Assembly (NCBI RefSeq): GCF_947648125.1
Contig: NZ_CANSMR010000005.1
Coordinates: 1 to 64,000, forward strand
Reading direction: 5' to 3'
Source of the DNA: an uncultured Bradyrhizobium sp.
GTDB lineage: Bacteria; Pseudomonadota; Alphaproteobacteria; Rhizobiales; Xanthobacteraceae
DNA length: 64,000 nt
In this document: positions 23,682 through 31,501 of the stretch, one piece after another
Position numbering within the stretch: the stretch's first letter is position 1
Layout: every line of letters starts with the position of its first letter
Made by a program: the position numbers and the translations under genes
Notes under the pieces: generated by a model
Database searches by the model: none
Seen by the model: the letters and a program-made list of their open reading frames with translations, nothing else
Told to the model about the DNA's origin: nothing

Positions 23682-23927
23682 CTAGTCGCCGCCCCATCGC
23701 CAGCGCCGCGGCTCGCCCTTCCACCAGCACACCGCGATGAACAACAGGCTCAGCACGACCATATAGGCAATGAAGGATGCCAGCGAATGCCGAGGTATCG
23801 TCGCGACCCCGATCCAGGAGAGGACGACGTACCCCGCCAACACCGCCCAGCCTTGCCAGTTGCTCGGAGGTCCCCAGCCCCAGCCGTAGCGCTTGGCGGG
23901 AAACCAGTATCTGTCGTCACGTGGCAT
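23682..23927 (-). CDS. Small two-helix membrane protein
   Basis: An 81-residue protein beginning MPRDDRYWFPAKRYGWGWGP, with two hydrophobic helices (WAVLAGYVVLSWIGVATI and IAYMVVLSLLFIAVCWW) and a basic tail with several tryptophans. It resembles small conserved Bradyrhizobium membrane proteins of unknown function. It lies 31 bases downstream of the M48 peptidase region on the same strand and could be the last gene of that operon. Confidence 0.65.
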   Translation of the reverse strand: MPRDDRYWFPAKRYGWGWGPPSNWQGWAVLAGYVVLSWIGVATIPRHSLASFIAYMVVLSLLFIAVCWWKGEPRRWRWGGD

Positions 23928-23958
23928 GGGACTGCTCCAGTCTCGAAATCCCCCTGCT

Positions 23959-25083
23959 TCACACCTTGCCCTTGCCCGATCCGCAGATGCTCTTCAGCGC
24001 CTGCCATTCGGCCGGCGACAGCAGCGGCTGGCCGCTGGCCGGGCCGGCGGCATCGGCCTTGTCCATGCGCGCGAGGCGGTCCTCGGTCAGCGGATGGCTG
24101 GCGACGAGCGAGAGCCCCTTGCCGCCTTCCTTGCCGGTGACGCGGAACATCAGTTCGCCCATCGGCTTCGCTGGACGGCCGAGCTTGTGCATGGTCTCGA
24201 TCGCAAACGTGTCGGCATTGGTCTCGGCGTCCCGCGAATAGGACGACGTCACCAGCGAGCGCGAGGCGAAGATCAGCGCACCGGACCCGGTGATGTCGCC
24301 GAACAGCAGCCCGATCAGGAACGAGGTGCCGCCATTGTGGATCAGCTCGCGCATGCTGTCGCGGTGACGCAAATGGCCGAGCTCATGCGCTAGGACGCCG
24401 GCGATCTCGTCGGGATTCTCGGCCTTCGCCAATAGCCCGTCGAACAGAAAGACCTTGCCGCCCGGCAGCGCGAAGGCATTCGGCACCGCCGTCGCCAGCA
24501 CGCCCGACTGCACCGAATTGTCGAAGCCCGCGGTCTCCCGCAGCTTGCCGACCAGCTTCTCGAATGCCGCCTGGCCGGCCGCGTTGCTGCACGGCTTGCC
24601 GTTGAACAGCACCTTGACCTGCGCCTCCGCGACGTCGCCGAGGCGGCGCTCGAACGAGTCAGGCACCAGCGGCGTCAACCGCTCGGCAGCCAGCGGAACG
24701 CCGAACAGCACCACCAGCACGATCGACACCGCAGCCGCCAGCGACCAGCCGACGATCGCGGCGACGCCCCTGCGGTTCGGCAGGTCGGCCTCGAGCGCGT
24801 CGCAGCGCGCGACGAGTTCGGCAGTGAGCTGCGCGTCGCGGATCTCGAGCCGCGCCAGCGACGGTGCGGTCAGGCAACTCAGCCGCAACAGGCCGAACGG
24901 GCTGTCGGCGCGGCGGATGTCGGCAAACGCCCAGCGCGCCAGCAACGCGCCGTCTTCCCTGATCTCCAGCGCATCGGACAGTTTGAGCGCGACGGCGCGC
25001 CGCCGGTTCGATGCACCGTCGAAGAAGACGGCGCCCGGTGCAGGCGTCGCCGCGGAGTTGGTCTCGCTGGTACCGGAGTCCAT
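23959..25083 (-). CDS. M48-family zinc metallopeptidase
   Basis: A 374-residue protein. The N-terminal part (to about residue 95) resembles a small beta-domain, followed by one transmembrane helix (residues 107-127, SLAAAVSIVLVVLFGVPLA). The M48 peptidase domain has the zinc motif HELGH (233-237) and a downstream ETNADTFAIE with the third ligand Glu, so it is intact. It probably faces the periplasm and acts in envelope protein quality control. The ATG at 25083 lies 4 bases after the stop of the YjgN gene, so the two are co-translated. YjgN plus M48 is a pairing seen in other proteobacteria. Confidence 0.88.
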   Translation of the reverse strand: MDSGTSETNSAATPAPGAVFFDGASNRRRAVALKLSDALEIREDGALLARWAFADIRRADSPFGLLRLSCLTAPSLARLEIRDAQLTAELVARCDALEADLPNRRGVAAIVGWSLAAAVSIVLVVLFGVPLAAERLTPLVPDSFERRLGDVAEAQVKVLFNGKPCSNAAGQAAFEKLVGKLRETAGFDNSVQSGVLATAVPNAFALPGGKVFLFDGLLAKAENPDEIAGVLAHELGHLRHRDSMRELIHNGGTSFLIGLLFGDITGSGALIFASRSLVTSSYSRDAETNADTFAIETMHKLGRPAKPMGELMFRVTGKEGGKGLSLVASHPLTEDRLARMDKADAAGPASGQPLLSPAEWQALKSICGSGKGKV

Positions 25084-25087
25084 GTCG

Positions 25088-26239
25088 CTAGAAACCACCG
25101 ACGTCGAGGCCGTCGGCAAAACCTTCGCCGAGCGCGTTGGCGAGATCGCCGCGCGCGGTGACGTTGGCCGCCGCCTCGATGTTGTGCACGATGGTCGACG
25201 ACAGCACCCGGACCCAGAGATCGCGCATCAGATAGACCCGCATCACCACGTTCATCGCCAGCGCATAGGCGAGATAGCCGATGCCGAGCAGCACGATCAG
25301 GGGAATGCTCTTGGCGAACGCCTCGGTCTTGAAGAAGGTCGCGATCGAGGAGCCGTCCATGCTGGCGACCAGGAAGGTGCAGAGCACGAGATAGGCCGCG
25401 AACACCATGCCGAGCAGCACGACCCAGCCGATCACCTTCCAGTACAGGCCGATCAGCGCGCTGCGGCGCAGGGTGGATTCCAGCCGGACCTCGCCGAAGC
25501 GAATGCCCGACAGCCACCAGCGCCACTCGATCGCCTTGAACGCGGCATAGGCGAACGGGGCGAAGATCGTGCTGTAGAGCGCGAACGGCATCAAGAGCCA
25601 GAGCCACCAGCCGCGCTTGAAGAACTCCCAGCCGCGGCCCTCGAACGAGCCTTGAAGATCGCCGTAATAGGAATGCCGCATCTTGTAGCGCTCGAGCGCC
25701 GCCTCGCGCCACGGCAGCGCGAGGCCGAGCGTGATCACGACCAGCACGCCCCACAGCGAGGCCTTCAGCGCATAGATCCAGCCCGAGCCGCTCATCCAGA
25801 ACCGGACGCCACGCCACACCGTGCGGGTCAGGCGGTAGCGCCGCGCGCGATAGATCGCGAACTGGCCGAACAGATAGAAGAAGGCGACCAGCGGCAACGA
25901 GGCGAACGCCTTGAGATGCTCCGCCTCGATGCCGATCAGGAAATATCCGAGATAGATCGGCACCAGGATCGCGAGCGCGACCAGGAAGCCGATCAGGAGC
26001 TCCTTGCCGCGGCCGGTATATTCCGGCGCGTCGCCATCGATCTGGGTGTTCGACCAGAGGTGACGACGGATGTCGGTGGTGAGCCAGAACCGGTAGAAGC
26101 CGAGCGTGACCAATTCGAGTCCGGCACCACGCGCGACCAGCCGGAAAAACTCCTTCCGGTTCCCTGAAAACGCCACCGGCATCGGCGGCGGAACCGGTTG
26201 CGGGGGCGGCTGCGGCGGCCCCAGCGGGGTCCAGCTCAT
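25088..26239 (-). CDS. yjgN: YjgN-family (DUF898) integral membrane protein
   Basis: A 383-residue polytopic protein starting MSWTPLGPPQPPPQ with a proline-rich N-terminus, then FSGNRKEFFRLVARG and multiple hydrophobic helices. Repeated YxxRRYRLTRTVWRGVRF-like and ARGDLANALGEGFAD segments match the DUF898 family. In the next gene an M48 protease follows at once, suggesting that they work as a unit in the inner membrane. Start chosen at 26239, as the longer frame adds residues without family likeness. Function of YjgN itself is unknown. Confidence 0.85.
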   Translation of the reverse strand: MSWTPLGPPQPPPQPVPPPMPVAFSGNRKEFFRLVARGAGLELVTLGFYRFWLTTDIRRHLWSNTQIDGDAPEYTGRGKELLIGFLVALAILVPIYLGYFLIGIEAEHLKAFASLPLVAFFYLFGQFAIYRARRYRLTRTVWRGVRFWMSGSGWIYALKASLWGVLVVITLGLALPWREAALERYKMRHSYYGDLQGSFEGRGWEFFKRGWWLWLLMPFALYSTIFAPFAYAAFKAIEWRWWLSGIRFGEVRLESTLRRSALIGLYWKVIGWVVLLGMVFAAYLVLCTFLVASMDGSSIATFFKTEAFAKSIPLIVLLGIGYLAYALAMNVVMRVYLMRDLWVRVLSSTIVHNIEAAANVTARGDLANALGEGFADGLDVGGF

Positions 26240-26546
26240 GTCGTTCACGGGGTCACTCCAGGCGAGACAATCTCTGCGTATCAAAAGCACAGGTTTGTCG
26301 CTGTGAGTGTGATCCAGGTTTCACACAAGGTCGAGATCGCCGGCCGATTTTTGCTGGGGTGCGGTTGGCCATGCCTTAACGGCATCGCCGGAAACAGCGC
26401 AGTCCTTGATGCCGGTGTGCCCCCGGTCGGAGCAAGGCGGCCGCCATCCCCCTCGTCGAGCGCGAGCTTCGAACCCCATGGCGGGAATGAGATACTTACG
26501 GATCAGGTGACAGGGGAACACGCCGGACAAGCGAGGAAGGGTAGCG
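26240..26546. other. Divergent intergenic region
   Basis: A 307-base gap between yjgN (minus) and the Tai-like gene (plus). No gene or clear operator was found; the promoters of both genes must lie here. GTGTGATCC and TTTCACACA at 26310-26325 form a loose dyad of uncertain meaning. Confidence 0.4.
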
Positions 26547-26906
26547 ATGAGCAAGTGGATAATGTCGGCGTGCTTTCTTGCGCTGACGGCAGCTCCCGCT
26601 GCTGCAGTCGATGTGCGGCTGGATTCCTATCGCAATCCGAAGAATGAGAACTTTCGCACCTTCAATCATATGTACCTGGACGGCGTGCGAGGCGGCCTGA
26701 TGGCTTCCAATGCCTGGTTGACACGGCATGGCGGACAATTGTTGTTCTGCATGCCGGGCGACCTCGCGCTCAGCAGCGAGCAGACCGAAGAGATCATGCT
26801 CAAGTCCGCCGACAAGCGGTCCGCCAAAGGCGAGATGGCGGTTGCTCTCCTGCTGCTCTGGGGCTTGCAGGACACCTACCCCTGCGAAAAGCCCGCCCCC
26901 CAATAG
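26547..26906 (+). CDS. Small exported Rap1a/Tai4-like protein
   Basis: A 119-residue protein with a signal peptide (MSKWIMSACFLALTAAPAAA). The mature helical domain has YLDGVRGGLMASNAWL, a conserved LFCMPGDLALSSEQ and a C-terminal LLWGLQDTYPC. The two cysteines about 60 residues apart probably form a disulfide. This pattern is that of the Rap1a/Tai immunity fold, which in some bacteria neutralises periplasmic amidase effectors of type VI secretion. No effector or T6SS gene is nearby, and many family members are not immunity proteins, so the role is open. Confidence 0.65.
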   Translation: MSKWIMSACFLALTAAPAAAVDVRLDSYRNPKNENFRTFNHMYLDGVRGGLMASNAWLTRHGGQLLFCMPGDLALSSEQTEEIMLKSADKRSAKGEMAVALLLLWGLQDTYPCEKPAPQ

Positions 26907-27001
26907 ACGCCGCCCGCCCCGCCCGACCAATATCAAACGCCGTTTCAAACAGCGTTGGTCGCCGCCTTGCCCGCTCCACCGGCGAAAAGCCCGGATTCGG
27001 C

Positions 27002-27035
27002 CGCTTTTGGCCTGACATCAATGCGGCCAAAAGCG
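27002..27035. promoter_or_regulatory. Inverted repeat upstream of the P450 genes
   Basis: Perfect 11-base arms CGCTTTTGGCC (27002-27012) and GGCCAAAAGCG (27025-27035) with a 12-base spacer, 100 bases before the first P450. There is no T tract, so an operator is likelier than a terminator. The spacing of about two helical turns between arm centres suits a dimeric regulator. Confidence 0.5.
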
Positions 27036-27134
27036 CGCTGAGAGCCCTTGCGCAAACCGCGGAATGAGAATGTAATTCGGTAAAACATGCCGCGCCGGCG
27101 ATGCCCCGGCCGCGAAACGGTTGAGGAGCCGCTC

Positions 27135-28406
27135 ATGCACGGGACCATCGATCTGGTCGACAACACCAATCTGGACGCCGCACGCGAACGCGCCAACACG
27201 CTTCCGCTCGCGGATTACGATCCCGGCCATCCCGAACTGTTCAAGACCGATACCTTCTGGCCGTATTTCGACCGGCTGCGCCGCGAGGATCCGGTGCACT
27301 ACTGCAAGGATTCGATGTTCGGACCGTACTGGTCGATCACCCGCTACAACGACATCATGGACATCGAGACCAACCATTCGGTGTTCTCCTCGGCCGCATC
27401 GCTCGGCGGCATCACCATCCGCGACGTGCCGCCGGACCTGCGCCGCGAAAGCTTCATCGCGATGGACCAGCCGCGCCACTCGGCGCAGCGCAAGACCGTG
27501 GCGCCGATGTTCACGCCGACGCATCTCGACGAGCTCGCGATCAATATCCGCAACCGCTCGACCGAGTGCCTCGACAATCTGCCGCGCGGCGAGGTGTTCG
27601 ACTGGGTCGACAAGGTCTCGATCGAGCTGACCACACAGATGCTCGCGGTGCTGTTCGACTTCCCCTGGGAGGACCGCCGCAAGCTGACCCGCTGGTCCGA
27701 TGTCGCGACCACCCTGCCCGGCGCCGGCGGCCTCGTCGCCACCGAGGACGAGCGGCAGGCCGAACTGATGGAATGCGCGAGCTATTTCGCGAGGCTCTGG
27801 AAGGAACGCGCTGACCAGCCGCCGAAGAGCGACCTGCTCTCGATGATGGCGCACAGCGACGCCACGCGGAACATGGATCCGAAGAATTTCCTCGGCAACC
27901 TGATCCTGTTGATCGTCGGCGGCAACGACACCACGCGCAACACGCTGTCCGGCAGCATCTACGCGCTGAGCAAGCATCCGGAGCAGTATCGCAAGCTCAA
28001 GGAGAACCCGGCGCTCATCGACAGTTTCGTGCCCGAGGTGATCCGCTGGCAGACGCCGCTCGCCCATATGCGGCGCACCGCGCTCGCCGACTTCGAGTTC
28101 CGCGGCCGCCAGATCAAGAAGGGCGACAAGGTCGTGATGTGGTACGTCTCGGGCAACCGCGACGAAGAGGCGATCGAGAAGCCCTACGAGTTCCTGATCG
28201 ACCGCGCCCGGCCGCGCACCCATATCTCGTTCGGTTTCGGCATTCACCGCTGCGTCGGCCTGCGTCTCGCCGAGCTCCAGCTCAAGATCATCTGGGAGGA
28301 GATCCTCAAGCGCTTCGACACGATCGAGGTGGTGGAGGAGCCGCAGCGGGTGTATTCCAGCTTTATCAAGGGCTACGAGACGCTGCCAGTGCGCATTGCC
28401 GCCTGA
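27135..28406 (+). CDS. Cytochrome P450, CYP153-like
   Basis: A 423-residue soluble bacterial P450. Visible are the oxygen-binding I-helix GGNDTTRN (252-259), the K-helix EVIR (291-294) and the heme loop FGFGIHRCVG with Cys363. Segments WQTPLAHMRRTA and YVSGNRDE strongly recall CYP153 enzymes, which hydroxylate the ends of alkanes and fatty acids. Electrons must come from a ferredoxin and reductase, and none is encoded nearby. Start at 27135 follows GAGGAG with good spacing. A paralogue of about the same length follows after an intergenic repeat. CYP153-like is a recall-based call; the family number is unverified. Confidence 0.85.
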   Translation: MHGTIDLVDNTNLDAARERANTLPLADYDPGHPELFKTDTFWPYFDRLRREDPVHYCKDSMFGPYWSITRYNDIMDIETNHSVFSSAASLGGITIRDVPPDLRRESFIAMDQPRHSAQRKTVAPMFTPTHLDELAINIRNRSTECLDNLPRGEVFDWVDKVSIELTTQMLAVLFDFPWEDRRKLTRWSDVATTLPGAGGLVATEDERQAELMECASYFARLWKERADQPPKSDLLSMMAHSDATRNMDPKNFLGNLILLIVGGNDTTRNTLSGSIYALSKHPEQYRKLKENPALIDSFVPEVIRWQTPLAHMRRTALADFEFRGRQIKKGDKVVMWYVSGNRDEEAIEKPYEFLIDRARPRTHISFGFGIHRCVGLRLAELQLKIIWEEILKRFDTIEVVEEPQRVYSSFIKGYETLPVRIAA

Positions 28407-28418
28407 CGCGTGGAAGGT

Positions 28419-28580
28419 TTACTCCCTCTCCCGCTTGCGGGGGAGGGTCGGGGTGGGGGTCTCGCCGCAGATGACACTCTTCGCGTGGAGAAAGCCCCCA
28501 CCCGGATCGCATCTTCGATGCGATCCGACCTAAGAGCGAGCTTCGCTCGTCTCGACCGCCGCAAGCGGGAGAGGTGGAAC
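28419..28580. repeat. CTCTCCC-family repeat between the two P450 genes
   Basis: It begins ACTCCCTCTCCCGCTTGCGG and ends CCGCAAGCGGGAGAGG, with complementary inner pieces such as GATCGCATC/GATGCGATC. It is a member of the family at 16280-16446. Its position splits the P450 pair and may alter read-through from the first to the second gene. Confidence 0.75.
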
Positions 28581-28607
28581 TCAGAAAATTCACTGGAGCT
28601 AGCTGAG

Positions 28608-29882
28608 ATGAACGTCCAGACCGCCATCCGTGCCGACCGGGCCGAGCTGCAGCGCCTCGCCCGCGAGGAAGCCTATGCGACGCCGCTGAAGGATTTTCAT
28701 CCCGGCGCGCCGCGGTTATTCCAGAGCGACACCTTGTGGCCGTGGTTCGAGCGGCTGCGCAAGGAAGAGCCGGTGCATTACTGCACCAATTCGCCGATCG
28801 AACCCTATTGGTCGGTCGTGAAGTACAACGACATCATGCATGTCGACACCAGCCACGGCATCTTCTCCTCGGATTCCACGCTCGGCGGCATCTCGATCCG
28901 CGACGTGCCGCCCGGCTACGACTATCCAAGCTTCATCGCGATGGACCAGCCGAAGCACGCCCATCAGCGCAAGACCGTGTCGCCGATGTTCACGCCCAAT
29001 CATCTCGACGAGCTGGCGAAGCTGATCCGCCAGCGCTCGGCCAGCGTGCTCGACAATCTGCCGCGCAACGAGACCTTCAATTTCGTCGAGCGCGTCTCGA
29101 TCGAGCTGACCACCCAGATGCTGGCGACGCTGTTCGATTTCCCCTGGGAGGAACGGCGCAAGCTGACGCGCTGGTCCGACGTCTCGACCGCGCTGCCGAA
29201 GGGCGGCATCGTCAACTCGCCGGAAGAGCGCCGGCAAGAGATGGACGAGTGCTACGCCTATTTCTCGAAGCTGTGGAACGAGCGCGTCAACGCGGCCCCG
29301 CGCAACGACCTGCTGTCGATGATGGCGCATAGCGACGCCACCCGGCACATGGATCCCGACAATCTGATGGGCAACATCATCCTGCTCATCGTCGGCGGCA
29401 ACGACACCACGCGCAACACCATGAGCGGCTCGGTGCTGGCGCTGCACGAGCATCCCGACCAGTTCAGGAAGCTGAAGGAGAACCCCGCGCTGATCGACAC
29501 CATGGTGCCGGAGGTGATCCGCTGGCAGACGCCGCTCGCGCACATGCGGCGCACTGCCCTTCAGGACACCGAGATCGGCGGCAAGACGATCAGGAAGGGC
29601 GACCGCGTCGTGATGTGGTACGTCTCCGGCAACCGTGACGACGAGGTGATCGACCGTCCGGACGAATTCATCATCGATCGCGCCCGGCCGCGCATCCATC
29701 TGTCGTTCGGCTTCGGCATCCACCGCTGCGTCGGCATGCGGCTCGCCGAGCTGCAGCTCAAGATCGTCTGGCAGGAGATGCTGAAGCGCTTCGACCGCAT
29801 CGAGGTGGTCGGCGAGCCGAAGCGCGTCTATTCCAGCTTCGTGCGCGGCATCGAGAACCTGCCGGTGCGTATCCCGGGCTGA
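28608..29882 (+). CDS. Cytochrome P450, second CYP153-like paralogue
   Basis: A 424-residue paralogue of the preceding P450. It has the same heme loop FGFGIHRCVG, I-helix GGNDTTRN and EVIR motif, and blocks such as SIELTTQML, LTRWSDV and WQTPLAHMRRTAL are shared. The pair clearly arose by tandem duplication, with divergence concentrated in the N-terminal part and the substrate-recognition regions (for example IRDVPPGYDYPSF against IRDVPPDLRRESF). The ATG at 28608 is chosen because the longer frame reads through the intergenic repeat. No redox partner gene is adjacent. It converges with the MarR gene. Confidence 0.87.
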   Translation: MNVQTAIRADRAELQRLAREEAYATPLKDFHPGAPRLFQSDTLWPWFERLRKEEPVHYCTNSPIEPYWSVVKYNDIMHVDTSHGIFSSDSTLGGISIRDVPPGYDYPSFIAMDQPKHAHQRKTVSPMFTPNHLDELAKLIRQRSASVLDNLPRNETFNFVERVSIELTTQMLATLFDFPWEERRKLTRWSDVSTALPKGGIVNSPEERRQEMDECYAYFSKLWNERVNAAPRNDLLSMMAHSDATRHMDPDNLMGNIILLIVGGNDTTRNTMSGSVLALHEHPDQFRKLKENPALIDTMVPEVIRWQTPLAHMRRTALQDTEIGGKTIRKGDRVVMWYVSGNRDDEVIDRPDEFIIDRARPRIHLSFGFGIHRCVGMRLAELQLKIVWQEMLKRFDRIEVVGEPKRVYSSFVRGIENLPVRIPG

Positions 29883-29916
29883 GCCCTCGCATTAGTCGCG
29901 CTAGTCTTGTCACGTA

Positions 29917-30426
29917 CTAGCGCGCGTGCTGGCCCTTGCTGGTCGGCAACGGGCAATTGGTACAGACCCGGTCGTCGCACATCCGGCAGATCGTGAAGCG
30001 ATCCATCTCGGACGTATCCTGCCGTGCCAGCAGCTCGCGGATCAATGTCGCAAGCTGCTTCCGTTCGGCCGACGACAGCACGTCCAGCAGCGACGTCACG
30101 GCGGAGATCCGCGACGCCAGCAGTTCGTTGCGCGATGCAGTGCCTGACGCCGTCAGGTGCAAAGCGACCTCGCGGCCGTCCTTGCCCGGGCGGCGTTCGA
30201 CAAGCCGATCCGAAACCAGACGATCCACCAGCCGGACCGTTCCGGAATGCGACAGGCCGAGGATCCGTCTCAGCTTGTCGTTGGTCATGCCCTGGCCATA
30301 GCCAATGACGATGAGGGCCGCAGGTGTTTCGCCGCCGCGGCCGACCACTTCGCGCGCGCCTTGCTCGATCCGGTCCATGACGGCGAGCGACAGCGCGCCC
30401 AGCAGATTGGCGATTCCGTTTTCCAT
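29917..30426 (-). CDS. MarR-family regulator with C-terminal cysteine cluster
   Basis: A 169-residue MarR-type winged-helix protein (NDKLRRILGLSHSGTVRLVD as recognition region, then RRPGKDGREVALHLTASG as wing). The C-terminus adds ICRMCDDRVCTNCPLP, four cysteines spaced C-x2-C-x4-C-x2-C that could hold zinc or sense oxidants or electrophiles. The ATG at 30426 is taken because the region beyond it is the operator. It is divergent from the alpha/beta-hydrolase gene, and two palindromes lie in between, so it very likely represses itself and that gene. Confidence 0.85.
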   Translation of the reverse strand: MENGIANLLGALSLAVMDRIEQGAREVVGRGGETPAALIVIGYGQGMTNDKLRRILGLSHSGTVRLVDRLVSDRLVERRPGKDGREVALHLTASGTASRNELLASRISAVTSLLDVLSSAERKQLATLIRELLARQDTSEMDRFTICRMCDDRVCTNCPLPTSKGQHAR

Positions 30427-30439
30427 GCCGGGAATAATA

Positions 30440-30454
30440 TGTGCGCTGCGCACA
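30440..30454. promoter_or_regulatory. MarR operator 1
   Basis: The 15-base palindrome TGTGCGC-T-GCGCACA starts 14 bases from the MarR start codon. The same core occurs again in operator 2, centre to centre 35 bases apart. Confidence 0.75.
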
Positions 30455-30471
30455 GAAAACAACTTGACCAG

Positions 30472-30492
30472 ATATGTGCGCTGCGCACATAT
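30472..30492. promoter_or_regulatory. MarR operator 2 overlapping the hydrolase promoter
   Basis: A perfect palindrome with ten-base arms ATATGTGCGC and GCGCACATAT around one T. It follows a -35-like TTGACC (30464-30469) and overlaps the expected -10 region, so a bound repressor would block the hydrolase promoter. Confidence 0.8.
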
Positions 30493-30532
30493 TTATCCGG
30501 GAGAGCCACGACGATCAAAAATGGAGAGAGCG

Positions 30533-31432
30533 ATGACGATCCGAAGCACCGCATTGGCCACGCCTGATGCCGCCGGCAGCGAACCCGCATTGAAATACGT
30601 GCAGGCCAACGGCGTGCGGTTTGCCTATCTCGAACAGGGCAGCGGGCCGCTCGTCATGTTCATGCATGGCTTTCCCGACAACGCCTGGTCATACCGAAAG
30701 CAGCTGCAAGTGTTCGCGGATGCCGGCTATCGCGCGGTCGCGCCGTTCCTGCGCGGCTATGCGCCGACCGAGATTCCGGCCGACGGCATCTTCGATCCGA
30801 TCGCGCTGGGGCAGGATCTCGAAGCGCTGATCGCAGCGCTGAGCGACGATGGACGGGCGTGTGTCGTCGGCATGGATTGGGGCGGCACGTCGACCTTCCA
30901 GGCGCTGGCCACCTCACCGTCGGCAATCAAGGCCGCGGTTGTCATGAACACCGCGCACCCGATCACGATCCCGAGCCTCAGGAGCGATCCCGATGCCGTT
31001 CGATCGGTCTTCCATGTCTATTTCTTTACGGTGCCTGGCGCTCACTCGGCGGTCAACATCGAGGGACTTCCCTTCGTCGACTACCTCTGGAAATTGTGGT
31101 CGCCAGCCTTCGAGAACGACGCGCATCTCCGCTCGGTCAAGGCGACGCTCAGCGCTCCCGGCACCATGAAGGCGGCGCTGAAATACTACAACGGCCTGGT
31201 CGATGCGGGCGTTGCGGGCCGGCTGCCGATCAACGACATGCATACGCCGACGCTGACGATCTATGGCGGCAACGATCCGACGGCGCGGTATTCGATCAAG
31301 GAAGAACCGCTGTTCAAGGGGCCGCATCAGCGCGTTGTGCTGCCCGATGTCGGGCACTTCCCGCACCTCGAGCGTGAGGCCGAGGTCACCGGCCTGATCA
31401 TGGACTGGTTCAAGACCCACGCCGCCGGCTGA
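30533..31432 (+). CDS. Alpha/beta-fold hydrolase (epoxide hydrolase/dehalogenase type)
   Basis: A 299-residue hydrolase with oxyanion motif HGFPDN (45-50), nucleophile elbow VGMDWGG with Asp115, and a C-terminal VGHFPHLE with the catalytic His. An Asp nucleophile indicates the epoxide hydrolase/haloalkane or haloacetate dehalogenase branch rather than serine esterases. The substrate is unknown. The ATG at 30533 is preceded by GGAGAG at good spacing; an in-frame ATG at 30521 is less likely. Controlled by the divergent MarR gene through two palindromes, and followed after 69 bases by the PEP-mutase-like gene, perhaps in one transcript. Confidence 0.88.
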   Translation: MTIRSTALATPDAAGSEPALKYVQANGVRFAYLEQGSGPLVMFMHGFPDNAWSYRKQLQVFADAGYRAVAPFLRGYAPTEIPADGIFDPIALGQDLEALIAALSDDGRACVVGMDWGGTSTFQALATSPSAIKAAVVMNTAHPITIPSLRSDPDAVRSVFHVYFFTVPGAHSAVNIEGLPFVDYLWKLWSPAFENDAHLRSVKATLSAPGTMKAALKYYNGLVDAGVAGRLPINDMHTPTLTIYGGNDPTARYSIKEEPLFKGPHQRVVLPDVGHFPHLEREAEVTGLIMDWFKTHAAG

Positions 31433-31501
31433 ACAGCCGTGCTGCGGCCAGCGACCACGTCACAAAGTCTTTCAAATTCTCTCTGAACAGGAGTGCGCGC
31501 A

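Noticed and set aside
24455-26167. A 570-codon open frame antisense to the M48 and YjgN genes
   Set aside because: It is low-complexity and lacks any domain, while the opposite strand has two well-recognised proteins.
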